Source: Streptomyces ardesiacus
GTDB taxonomy: Bacteria; Actinomycetota; Actinomycetes; Streptomycetales; Streptomycetaceae
NCBI RefSeq assembly: GCF_003112575.1
Contig: NZ_BEWC01000005.1
Span: 1 to 64,000 of the forward strand
Length of the DNA stretch: 64,000 nucleotides
Direction of reading: 5' to 3'
Shown: positions 32,199-42,347 of the stretch, one piece after another
How the letters are laid out: the number at the start of each line of letters is the position of its first letter
Numbering within the stretch: the first letter of the stretch is position 1
The notes under the pieces: model-generated
What the model was told of the DNA's origin: nothing
The model's input: the letters and a program-made list of their open reading frames with translations, nothing else
Database searches by the model: none
Translations under genes and position numbers: made by a program

Positions 32199-32331
32199 TC
32201 GAACCTCATGGGGACGGGTGCAGAGGAATGCCCACCGGCGGGACGCACCAGGCGCTCACCGGGCGGGCTCAACCTTGGTAACCCGGGGACCCCGAACCGC
32301 ACAAAGGTGTGACCTACGACCCCATTTAGTA
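32199..32331 (-). promoter_or_regulatory. Promoter and ~120-nt structured leader of the M23 peptidase gene
   Basis: On the minus strand a -10 TACTAA (32331-32326) predicts a start near 32318, leaving about 120 nt before ATG. The leader holds a small hairpin CACA-N4-TGTG (32311-32300) and the CGGGGTCCCCG palindrome, followed by GGGTTACCAAGGTTGAGCC. I looked for the c-di-AMP (ydaO) riboswitch signature GTCAGCTAACC and did not find it. The remaining gap up to 32754 shows no gene; the promoter of the divergent phosphatase must lie in it. Confidence 0.45.
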
Positions 32332-32754
32332 CTTGATGCCGAAACTTCCTGAGCCATGCCAGAGCCGTCATTACGGACAGAAGCAGGTCAGAACCCCGCG
32401 AATCACCCCGTCCGGCATCCCGGTATGCCCGTTTTCGTAGTTCTTGCGGCTTCCACTATTCCCTGTAGTACCGGCCCATGGGCCTGTGCGGCACATCACC
32501 GGCGACCATGATCGAAGGGGCCTCGAATGTGACCCGGGCTACTCCCCCTCCGGCTAGTCCGCTCCTCCCGCAAGGCCGTTCACCGGGACCTGGAGCATGA
32601 CCGGCGTCACAGAATCCGCCCCCCCGGCGGAGGCCGTACGGCGACTACTGCCCAGTAACCCAATCGTTGCCGTCCGGCCACTTGCTGGGGCGAGCATGCA
32701 CGCGACAACTTTGCCGTCAGGCATCCGCGCAGGCATGAGAGGACCCCGCCCCCC

Positions 32755-33438
32755 ATGACCGACCAGACCGCACAGACCAGGCCCACCCGGCCCACCGGGT
32801 GGCGTGCCGCGGGCACGGCCGCCGTCGTCGCGGCGGCGCTCACCGCGACGGTCACGCCGTCCGTCGCCGCCCCCGCCCAGGCGCCCCGTACGGCCGCTGC
32901 CGCCCCGGCACCCCGTACGACCGCTCCCGCCGCGGCAGCCGCCGGCGTCGACTACGACACCTGGCAGCGGGACTGCCGGGCGGTGATGGACGCGGCCCTG
33001 CCGTACGTCAAGGAGCGGATCGCCGGCTCCGCCCCCGGTGAGAAGCAGGCGATCGTCCTCGACATCGACAACACCTCCCTGGAGACCGACTTCGGCTTCA
33101 GCTACCCCCAGCCCGCCAACCGGCCCGTCCTGGACGTCGCCGCGTACGCCCAGAAGCACGGCGTCGCCCTCTTCTTCGTGACCGCCCGCCCCGGCATCGT
33201 GGGAGCGCCCACCGAGTGGAACCTCGCCCACGCCGGGTACGCGTCGTCGGGGCTGTACGTCCGCGGGTTCCTCGACCTGTTCAAGGACGTCGCCGTGTAC
33301 AAGACGGAACAGCGCGCGAAGATCGAGTCGAAGGGCTACACGATCATCGCGAACATCGGCAACAGCGCCACCGACCTGTCGGGCGGCCACGCCGAGCGGA
33401 CCTTCAAGCTCCCCGACTACGACGGCCAGTTGTCGTGA
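32755..33438 (+). CDS. Secreted HAD-superfamily acid phosphatase (class B/IIIB type)
   Basis: A 227-aa protein with a signal peptide (TGWRAAGTAAVVAAALTATV, cleavage near SVAAPA) and a Pro/Ala/Thr-rich linker. The HAD nucleophile motif is VLDIDNTSLETDF (DxDxT), motif II is FFVTARPG, and the C-terminal acidic motif is IIANIGNSATDL. This matches plant- and bacterial-type acid phosphatases of HAD subfamily IIIB that act outside the cell on phosphate esters. A ribosome site GAGAGGA precedes ATG. No clear PHO box was found upstream. Confidence 0.9.
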   Translation: MTDQTAQTRPTRPTGWRAAGTAAVVAAALTATVTPSVAAPAQAPRTAAAAPAPRTTAPAAAAAGVDYDTWQRDCRAVMDAALPYVKERIAGSAPGEKQAIVLDIDNTSLETDFGFSYPQPANRPVLDVAAYAQKHGVALFFVTARPGIVGAPTEWNLAHAGYASSGLYVRGFLDLFKDVAVYKTEQRAKIESKGYTIIANIGNSATDLSGGHAERTFKLPDYDGQLS

Positions 33439-33497
33439 CGGCGGTGGCCTGACGCCGGATAGGCTCCCGGGACGACGACCGACCACGGGGGTGGGGC

Positions 33498-36400
33498 ATG
33501 GAACCGGCGGTACTCGGCGGGAAGTTGGCGTCCAGCGCGGTCGCCCCGCTGGTGAAGAAGCTGTTCGTGGCGGACGGGCCGGGCGCCGGACTGGTCGACC
33601 GGCCCGTCCGCCTCGCCCGCCTGGTGTCCTTCCGGGGCGAGCAGCGCCGCCTCGGTGCGGCGGAGGTGCGCAAGCTCGCCGGGCACCTGGTCGGGGCCTC
33701 GCTGGACTCCCGGGGCGAGACGCCCTTCCCGCGCGACGAGGAGACGGCCGTCGCCGACGCCCTCGCCGCGCGGCTGCTCGCCCTCGGCGACCTGGACATG
33801 GACGACGTCCAGGCGGTGCGCCTCGGCCACCGCGAACTGGCCGCCCGGCTGCGGCGGCAGGCGTCCGGCGCCGGGGCGGGCGCCGGTCTGTCCGCCGACG
33901 CGGGCCACTTCCTCGACTCCGCGACCGAGTGGGCCTGCCTGCACGTCCTGGAGTTCTTCACCCGGCGCTCCACGTTCGTCGCCCGCACGCTGGTGGCCCA
34001 GACCCGCGGCCAGGCCGAGCTGATCGCGAAGGTCGACGAGCTGATCACCCGCGTCCCCCGCCCGGACGCCCGCGACACGGCGTTCGAACGCCGGTACCGG
34101 TCGTACGTCGCCGACCGCCACAACCACCTCACCATCTACGGCATCGACCTGCGCGACGCGCCGGACCGGTGGCCGCTGGAGGTCGCCTACCTGACGCTGG
34201 AGGCGACCGCCGACGGAGAACCCCACCGGGACACCGGGCCCGACGAGGACGCCCCGGCCCGTGCCCGACGGCTGCCCGCCGACGAAACGCTGGACAGCGA
34301 ACCGCGGGTGCTGCTGCGCGGCGACGCCGGGTCCGGCAAGACGACGCTCGTCCAGTGGCTGGCGGTGACGGCGGCCCGGGAAGGCACCCGCATCCCGTAC
34401 GTCCTCCCCCTGCGTACGCTGATCCGGACGGGTCAACTGCCGTCTCCCGCAGGCTTTCTCAGCGCAACCGGCTGCCCGCTGCCTCCGCCGGAGGGCTGGG
34501 CGGAACGCGTACTGACGGCGGGGCGTGCCCTGGTCCTCGTCGACGGGCTCGACGAGATTCCGTCGGCCGACCGCCACGCCACCCGTGAGTGGCTGAGCGC
34601 CCTCATCCACGCCTACCCCGACAACCGCTGGCTGCTGACCACCCGCCCCACCGCCGTACGCGCCGACTGGCTGTCCCGGGAAGGGTTCTGGGAACTCTCC
34701 CTCGCTGCCATGGACCGGCCGGAGGTCGCCACCTTCGTCCACCGCTGGCACCAGGCCGCGTGCGCCGCGGAGTACGAGGGACGGCTGCTCGACTCCCTGC
34801 GCACCAAACGTGACCTGTCCCGCCTCGTCACCAACCCCCTGATGTGCGGACTGGTCTGCGCCCTCCACCGCGAGCGCCGCGGCTACCTGCCCACCGGACG
34901 CAAGGAGTTGTACGACGCCGCCCTCACCATGCTGCTCGCCCGCCGGGACCGGGAGCGGGGCATGGGGGCCGTCGAGGGCCCGCAGATGGACGAGGAGACC
35001 CAACTGGAGCTGCTCAAGCGCATCGCCTACGCGATGGTGCTGAGCGACCGCACCGAGATGGCCCTGGAGGCGGCCGAGCGGATCGTGGAGCGGGCGCTGC
35101 CCGCGCTCGCACCGGCCGTGGGACGGGACGACGCCCAGGCGGTGCTGCAGGCCCTGCTGCTGCGCAGCGGAGTGCTGCGCCGGCCGGCCGAGGACGTCGT
35201 GGACTTCGTCCACCGCACGTTCCAGGACTACCTGGCGGCCCGGTACGCCGTGGAGGAAGGCCACCTGGACGTCCTCATCGGCCATGCGGACGACAGCCGC
35301 TGGGAGGACGTCATCCGCATGGCCGTTGCGCACGCCCGGCCCCGCGAACGCGTCTGGATGCTGAGGCAACTGCTCTCCTTCGGCTCCCCCCGGGTCACGT
35401 TGCTGGCCCTGGCCTGTCTGGAACACGCCACGGCACTGGACCCGGCCGTGCGCACGGAGGTGGGCGAACAGGCCGCCGAGCTGATTCCGCCGCGTACGCC
35501 CGAAGCAGCGCGCGGCCTGGCGGCAGCCGGCCCACTGGTGCTGGAGCTGCTGCCGGGACCCGAGGGTCTGACGGCCCAGGAGGCACTCGGCGTCACCGTC
35601 ACCGCCTCGGTGGTCGGGCGGGCGGAACCCGACGGCGCCATGGCCGTGCTGCGCCGTTTCCGGGACCATCCGGACCTCGACGTGCGCCGACAGCTCGCGG
35701 GCACCTGGCACCGGTTCGACACGGCGGCGTACGCGACCGAGATCCTGGATCACCTCGACCGCACGGACCTCTTCCTGGACTGTGAGTCGCCCGCCCAGCT
35801 CGCTGCCCTCGCCGGGATGGGGCCCTGGGCCGAGCTGCGCGTCTCGGGACCGCACCGGCCCGAGGACATCGTGGCCTCCGTTCCGCAGCCCGAGACGGTG
35901 ACCTCGCTCCACCTCAGCGGCAATCCGCTCCTGGCGGAGGTGGACCCCCTCCTCGGATTCTCCTCGCTGAACAGGCTGTCGCACCACGCGTCCCCGAACG
36001 CCCGGGGCCTGGAGCGGCTGTCGCCGCTGCCGCTCACCGAACTCGTCCTCGACCCCGTCGCCGACCTGACCGGTCTGCGGTCCCTGTCGCGCCTCACCGT
36101 GCTGTCCCTGAACCAGGAACTGCCCGGTGCCGATCTCACCGGGACGCTGCCGCCCGAGGCCCCGCTGGACTTCCTCTTCCTGGGCCGCCACTCCACCGAC
36201 GCGACCGGCCTGCGGGGGCTGGGGCACTGGAAGACGCTGAGCACGCTCAGTCTGGGGCCGCTGACCACGGAACTCACCGCGGCCGACTGGCGGGAGGTGG
36301 CCGCGCTGCCCGCCCTCACCCACCTGTACCTGAACGCGGCGATCATTCGGGACCTGCCGGCCTCCATCGGCCGCATGCCCGAACTGCCCGGCGTCCACAC

Positions 36401-36566
36401 GCTCGCGGTCCCCGCGATGGAGGGCAGCGAGCACCTCGCCGCCCTGGCCGCCCGGCTTCCCGGGCTGAGTACGGTGACCCTCTGGAACAGGCACGGGTAC
36501 TCGTTCCCCGTCTCCGACTTCCAGTCGTTCTTCCCCGGCGCGGACGTGACGCTGGAGCAGCGCTGA
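33498..36566 (+). CDS. NACHT-LRR STAND NTPase (bacterial NLR-like protein)
   Basis: A 1022-aa protein with three parts. Residues 1-260 are an all-helical N-terminal domain of the type found on actinobacterial NACHT proteins (NNH-like). The NACHT ATPase has Walker A GDAGSGKTT (275-283), the NACHT-type Walker B LVLVDGLDE with D349, and the sensor LLTTRPTAVR; the winged-helix region includes DFVHRTFQDYLAARY. From about residue 800 the sequence becomes leucine-rich repeats (VTSLHLSGNPL, LTELVLDPVADLTGLRSL, LTVLSLNQELPG). Related bacterial proteins defend against phage. A likely own promoter has TAGGCT at 33460-33465. Base composition matches the neighbours, so recent transfer is not evident. Confidence 0.87.
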   Translation: MEPAVLGGKLASSAVAPLVKKLFVADGPGAGLVDRPVRLARLVSFRGEQRRLGAAEVRKLAGHLVGASLDSRGETPFPRDEETAVADALAARLLALGDLDMDDVQAVRLGHRELAARLRRQASGAGAGAGLSADAGHFLDSATEWACLHVLEFFTRRSTFVARTLVAQTRGQAELIAKVDELITRVPRPDARDTAFERRYRSYVADRHNHLTIYGIDLRDAPDRWPLEVAYLTLEATADGEPHRDTGPDEDAPARARRLPADETLDSEPRVLLRGDAGSGKTTLVQWLAVTAAREGTRIPYVLPLRTLIRTGQLPSPAGFLSATGCPLPPPEGWAERVLTAGRALVLVDGLDEIPSADRHATREWLSALIHAYPDNRWLLTTRPTAVRADWLSREGFWELSLAAMDRPEVATFVHRWHQAACAAEYEGRLLDSLRTKRDLSRLVTNPLMCGLVCALHRERRGYLPTGRKELYDAALTMLLARRDRERGMGAVEGPQMDEETQLELLKRIAYAMVLSDRTEMALEAAERIVERALPALAPAVGRDDAQAVLQALLLRSGVLRRPAEDVVDFVHRTFQDYLAARYAVEEGHLDVLIGHADDSRWEDVIRMAVAHARPRERVWMLRQLLSFGSPRVTLLALACLEHATALDPAVRTEVGEQAAELIPPRTPEAARGLAAAGPLVLELLPGPEGLTAQEALGVTVTASVVGRAEPDGAMAVLRRFRDHPDLDVRRQLAGTWHRFDTAAYATEILDHLDRTDLFLDCESPAQLAALAGMGPWAELRVSGPHRPEDIVASVPQPETVTSLHLSGNPLLAEVDPLLGFSSLNRLSHHASPNARGLERLSPLPLTELVLDPVADLTGLRSLSRLTVLSLNQELPGADLTGTLPPEAPLDFLFLGRHSTDATGLRGLGHWKTLSTLSLGPLTTELTAADWREVAALPALTHLYLNAAIIRDLPASIGRMPELPGVHTLAVPAMEGSEHLAALAARLPGLSTVTLWNRHGYSFPVSDFQSFFPGADVTLEQR

Positions 36567-36576
36567 CACGGCACAA

Positions 36577-36612
36577 GGGGCCGGCCCGGAACCGAAGTTC
36601 CGGGCCGGCCCC
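36577..36612. terminator. Bidirectional terminator between the NACHT and clpC genes
   Basis: A perfect 16-bp stem (36577-36592 with 36597-36612; arm GGGGCCGGCCCGGAAC) closes a CGAA tetraloop. It lies 10 nt past the NACHT stop codon and 24 nt from the clpC stop codon. Confidence 0.85.
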
Positions 36613-36635
36613 TGGCCAGGCTCACCCCGGGGGGG

Positions 36636-39164
<2,529 letters not shown>

Positions 39165-39225
39165 CGTTAATCGCTCCTCAGAGCGGTCAGGCAGTGGGGG
39201 GAACTTCCCCTCCCTGTCCTTCCGC

Positions 39226-39254
39226 AGCTTAGTCCCGCAAGCGGGGACCGCTCA
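39226..39254 (-). promoter_or_regulatory. clpC promoter with palindrome between -35 and -10
   Basis: On the minus strand, a -10 TAAGCT (39231-39226) and a weak -35 TGAGCG (39254-39249) are about 17-18 bp apart, and the near-perfect palindrome GTCCCCGCTTGCGGGAC (39248-39232) fills the spacer. A regulator bound here would act directly on polymerase. It does not match the CGC-N5-GCG form of ClgR sites. The rest of the 39165-39605 gap shows no convincing gene. Confidence 0.5.
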
Positions 39255-39605
39255 TTCCAACTGCCGACACCGTCGATGGCCTCCTGACCCCTGACGCCGA
39301 CATCTGCCACAACCCGATGGTGCGAGACGATGTTCCCGCAGGCCAGGCACTTACCCCACTCGCCAGTACGCCGATGGCGAACGCGAGACGGCCCGATCTG
39401 CAAGTCGCCCCCTCCCACTAGGGATGTCTTACCCGCGGGGACGGACACTCCATGCCGCGCGCACCGGTTCCCTCCGCTACGGGCGAACAACCTTGTGCCT
39501 CCCCGCACCCCCGCACGCCCCCCGTCGCCTCCCCGCATCAGCACTCTGCGCATTCATGACGCCACCCAGCGTAACCCGAGCGCTCTTTCGACTGTTGCGC
39601 TTGGC

Positions 39606-40478
39606 ATGGTCGGCGCCTCGCACTCGATTCCCGTCGCTTCGGCGTCTCCCGCACCCCCTGTCCCCGCTGCGGCCCCCGCACCCCCTGTCCCCGCTGCGGC
39701 CCCCGCGCCTCCCGTCGTGCCCGCCCCGCGCCGGCCCGACGCGCGGAGGGGCCCGGAGCGGGAACGGACGCGGTGGTGGTACGAGAACGCGCTCGGATGG
39801 CCGACGGCGCCCGGTGAGCCGGTGCGGCTGCGCACGGGCGTCCGCTTCGACGTCCTCGACGTGCCGGCCGCGGCCGGGTACGCGACGCTGGAGCGGCTCG
39901 GGCGGGCCGGGGCGTTCGGAGCGGCGGGAGCGCCCGGTGTGCCCGGAGCGCTCGGTGCGGCCGGAGCGCCCGGTGTGCCCGGTGCGCCCGGTAGGTGCTC
40001 GCCGGTGCCGGGGTTTCCGGTTGCCGTCCGGGAGGAGCGGATGCTGCTCCTCGTGGCGGCGGGTGGCGCCGAGGAGCTGCCGGGGCTGCTGGAGTGGCTC
40101 GACTGGGGATCGCTGGCGCTCGACCTGACGGCGGTCGGAGCGGGGGGCCTCGTGGTCGCGCCCCTTGCCCCGGCGCCCGGTCCGAACGGAGTCGCCCCGG
40201 GCGGAGACGCCCCGGACGGCCCGGCGGGCTGCGGGCCGGACGGCCTGCCGCCGCGTCCCCCGGGCCGCGACGGCCTGCGGGGGGCCGCCGTATGGCTGCG
40301 GCCCCCGGAGCCGGGGCGCGAGGTCGAACCCTCGCTGCCCGCCCTGTCGGCCCTCGGGCGGGCCGGAGCCGCCCTCGATCTCGCCCGGCTGGTCCGCACC
40401 CTGGCCACGCAGTGCCACCGCGTGCGGCTCACCGCGGGTGCCCCACCACGGGTCCGGCCCGTGGCGCGGGTCGGGTGA
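39606..40478 (+). CDS. Conserved Streptomyces protein with collagen-like insert
   Basis: A roughly 290-aa protein of no known function. After a Pro/Ala repeat (PAPPVPAAA units) come the conserved RTRWWYENALGWPTAPGEPV and TGVRFDVLDVPAAAGYATLE segments, later EERMLLLVAAGGAEELPGLL, AVWLRPPEPGREVEPSLPAL and a C-terminal ATQCHRVRL. These resemble a Streptomyces family that looks like the N-terminal part of bifunctional primase/polymerase proteins; catalytic residues are not evident. A run of nine Gly-X-Y triplets (39909-39992) interrupts the domain. The start is uncertain: no ribosome site precedes ATG 39606. Its stop codon directly abuts that of lsr2. Confidence 0.65.
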   Translation: MVGASHSIPVASASPAPPVPAAAPAPPVPAAAPAPPVVPAPRRPDARRGPERERTRWWYENALGWPTAPGEPVRLRTGVRFDVLDVPAAAGYATLERLGRAGAFGAAGAPGVPGALGAAGAPGVPGAPGRCSPVPGFPVAVREERMLLLVAAGGAEELPGLLEWLDWGSLALDLTAVGAGGLVVAPLAPAPGPNGVAPGGDAPDGPAGCGPDGLPPRPPGRDGLRGAAVWLRPPEPGREVEPSLPALSALGRAGAALDLARLVRTLATQCHRVRLTAGAPPRVRPVARVG

Positions 40479-40814
40479 TCAGCCGTTGGCCTGCTCGTAC
40501 GCCTCGCGGACCTTCGCGGGGACACGACCGCGGTCGTTGACGTCCCAGCCGTTCTCCTTCGCCCAGGCGCGGATCGCCGCGGTGTCCTGGCTGCCGCCGG
40601 AAGCGGCGCGCGCCTTGCCGCGACCGCCCGAGGCACGGCCCCCGGTACGACGGCCACCCTTGAGGTACGGGTCGAGAAGGGAACGGAGCTTGTCCGCGTT
40701 GGCGGTGGTGAGATCGATCTCGTAGGTCTTGCCGTCCAGTGCGAACGTCACGGTCTCGTCTGCCTCGCCGCCGTCGAGGTCATCGACAAGAAGGACCTGA
40801 ACCTTCTGTGCCAC
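40479..40814 (-). CDS. lsr2: Nucleoid-associated protein Lsr2
   Basis: A 111-aa DNA-bridging protein, the actinobacterial H-NS analogue that silences AT-rich and foreign DNA, including antibiotic clusters. The N-terminal dimerisation domain starts AQKVQVLLVDDLDGGEADET, a basic flexible linker (GGRRTGGRASGGRGKARAA) follows, and the C-terminal DNA-binding domain has WAKENGWDVNDRGRVPAKV with the AT-hook-like R-G-R. GTG 40814 gives the exact family length and has AAAGGAAA upstream. Its stop codon is contiguous with that of the convergent gene at 39606-40478. Confidence 0.97.
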   Translation of the reverse strand: MAQKVQVLLVDDLDGGEADETVTFALDGKTYEIDLTTANADKLRSLLDPYLKGGRRTGGRASGGRGKARAASGGSQDTAAIRAWAKENGWDVNDRGRVPAKVREAYEQANG

Positions 40815-40881
40815 CGGATTTCCTTTCATCGATAACTTGAGGGCCGGGGGTCCGTCGGCGTCCGCCGTATCGCCGTCCCTT

Positions 40882-40910
40882 GTTATATGCAGTACTGCAG
40901 TACGCCGGAA
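40882..40910 (-). promoter_or_regulatory. lsr2 promoter with palindrome GTACTGCAGTAC
   Basis: On the minus strand, -10 TATAAC lies at 40887-40882. The perfect 12-bp palindrome GTACTGCAGTAC (40892-40903) sits between it and a poor -35 (TTCCGG, 40910-40905, 17 bp spacer). The region is locally AT-rich. The leader to GTG 40814 is about 60 nt. The binding protein is unknown; Lsr2 autoregulation is possible. Confidence 0.55.
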
Positions 40911-41066
40911 AGCAAACCGCTTTTGCCGGAAAAACACAAACCCTCGACGGAGACCGGTAGCCCGACTCCGGGCCGGAAACATGCGCGTTTCGGACATAGG
41001 GAACCCGCGAAGGGCGCGTCGGTGGAATAAACCTCGAAGGATCGCGGAGGCGTACGCCCCCGGCGA

Positions 41067-41576
41067 TCACAGATGCAGAAGCATCCGGCTGTTCCCCAAG
41101 GTGTTCGGTTTCACTCGTTCGAGACCCAGGAACTCCGCAACGCCCTCGTCATAGGAACGCAGCAGCTCCGCGTACACATCGGTGTCGACCGGCGTCTCCC
41201 CGATCTCCACGAAGCCGTGCTTGCCGAAGAAGTCCACTTCGAAGGTCAGACAGAAAACGCGGCGAACACCGAGCCAGCGCGCTGTGTCCAGCAACTTCTC
41301 CAGCAGCTTGTGACCGACGCCGGCGCCCTTGAGGCCGGGCTTCACCGCGAGAGTGCGCACTTCCGCGAGGTCTTCCCACATCACGTGCAGGGCACCGCAG
41401 CCGACCACCTCGGCGTTGTCGTCCCGTTCCGCGACCCAGAACTCCTGGATGCTCTCGTAAAGCGTCACCATCGCTTTGTCGAGCAGGATGCGGTCACGCA
41501 CGTACGCGTCGAGCAGCCGGCGTACGTCAGGGACATCGCTGGTGCGGGCCCGCCGGACGCTGATGGCATTTGGCAT
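41067..41576 (-). CDS. Amino-acid N-acetyltransferase (ArgA-like GNAT)
   Basis: A 169-aa GNAT acetyltransferase. The acetyl-CoA site is VKPGLKGAGVGHKLLEKLLD, preceded by CGALHVMWEDLAEVRTLAV and followed by LGVRRVFCLTFEVDFFGKHGF. This pattern matches the short actinobacterial N-acetylglutamate synthase (M. tuberculosis Rv2747 type), which makes N-acetylglutamate for arginine synthesis. The assignment rests on remembered motifs. No other arg gene is nearby. It is 10 nt downstream of the BlaI-type regulator on the same strand, so the two may be co-transcribed. Confidence 0.82.
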   Translation of the reverse strand: MPNAISVRRARTSDVPDVRRLLDAYVRDRILLDKAMVTLYESIQEFWVAERDDNAEVVGCGALHVMWEDLAEVRTLAVKPGLKGAGVGHKLLEKLLDTARWLGVRRVFCLTFEVDFFGKHGFVEIGETPVDTDVYAELLRSYDEGVAEFLGLERVKPNTLGNSRMLLHL

Positions 41577-41586
41577 GGGGGGGACG

Positions 41587-41997
41587 CTATCGCTCGCCGC
41601 CGTCGGGGACGGCGCCGGGTCCCGGGGCAGGCGTTTCCGGTCCCTGCACGATGCGGATGGCGTCCTGGAGGGCCTGGCGCTGTTCCTCGCTCATCATGCC
41701 GAAGAAGGCGACGAGGGCCGCGGCGGGGTTGTCGCTCTGGGACCAGGCGTCGTTCATGAGGGCGGCGGCGTAGGCGGCGCGAGTGGAGACCGCCTCATAT
41801 CGATAGGCGCGGCCTTCGGACTCGCGGCGCACCCAGCCCTTCTGATGGAGATTGTCCAAAACGGTCATCACGGTGGTGTACGCGATGGACCGTTCCTGTT
41901 GGAGGTCTTCCAGGACTTCTCGAACGGTCACGGGGCGGTTCCACTTCCACACCCTCGTCATGACCGCGTCTTCGAGTTCTCCCAATGGGCGAGGCAC
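41587..41997 (-). CDS. BlaI/MecI/CopY-family transcriptional regulator
   Basis: A 136-aa winged-helix repressor. It begins VPRPLGELEDAVMTRVWKWN, and its HTH covers PVTVREVLEDLQQERSIAYT and TTVMTVLDNLHQKGWVRRE, the standard BlaI signature. The C-terminal dimerisation part is AAYAAALMNDAWSQSDNPAA. GTG 41997 fits the family start; CACTAT at 42013-42008 is the likely -10. BlaI-type repressors are usually paired with a BlaR1/M56 sensor peptidase, and none is present here. It is followed by the acetyltransferase gene. Confidence 0.9.
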   Translation of the reverse strand: MPRPLGELEDAVMTRVWKWNRPVTVREVLEDLQQERSIAYTTVMTVLDNLHQKGWVRRESEGRAYRYEAVSTRAAYAAALMNDAWSQSDNPAAALVAFFGMMSEEQRQALQDAIRIVQGPETPAPGPGAVPDGGER

Positions 41998-42144
41998 GCT
42001 TCGAACGATAGTGGGAGATCGGGACGATCGCGTGCCGGACGTGCGCAAAAGGGGCGTACGGCTCCGCGGGGGGGGCGGGAGCCGTACGCGTCGCGCCGTC
42101 GGTGCGGCGGCGGGAGGGCGGTGAAGCGGCGGGGCGGCGGGCGG

Positions 42145-42324
42145 TCAGGCCTCGGGGTGCGGGGACGCCTGACGGGCGCCCTCCGCACGGGCGAGGGCGG
42201 CGTCCACGGCCGCGTCCTCCTTGGCCTTGTTGGCGCCGCCCTGGGTCTTCACGATCACCCGGATCACGCCGATGAAGAAGACGGCCATGACGGCGGGGGG
42301 CAGCAGCGCGGAGACGTAGTCCAT
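42145..42324 (-). CDS. Small single-helix membrane protein
   Basis: A 59-aa frame: MDYVSALLPPAVMAVFFIGV followed by IRVIVKTQGGANKAKEDAAV and a charged Ala/Glu-rich tail. The first 25 residues form one transmembrane helix. TACCCT (42336-42331) is exactly 6 nt upstream of ATG, the local signature of leaderless genes, which supports real expression. It lies 23 nt before the stop codon of the next upstream gene on the same strand. The function is unknown. Confidence 0.72.
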   Translation of the reverse strand: MDYVSALLPPAVMAVFFIGVIRVIVKTQGGANKAKEDAAVDAALARAEGARQASPHPEA

Positions 42325-42347
42325 GGGACCAGGGTAGCCAGGCGCCG

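Noticed and set aside
32199..32331. c-di-AMP (ydaO) riboswitch before the M23 peptidase
   Set aside because: The diagnostic GTCAGCTAACC and TGGGGTGAATC elements are missing, although other leader structure exists.
32570..32600. PHO box (PhoP site) before the secreted phosphatase
   Set aside because: A single GTTCACC occurs at 32578 but the second direct repeat unit at 11-bp spacing is absent.
33417..36569. A 1050-codon minus-strand frame opposite the NACHT-LRR gene
   Set aside because: Its composition is that of a mirror frame in high-GC DNA (Gly/Arg/Gln-rich, no domains), while the plus strand encodes a coherent NACHT-LRR protein.
39167..39553. A 128-codon minus-strand frame upstream of clpC containing a CLACGN motif
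   Set aside because: There is no ribosome site, no family resemblance and poor codon bias. It crosses the clpC promoter and leader.
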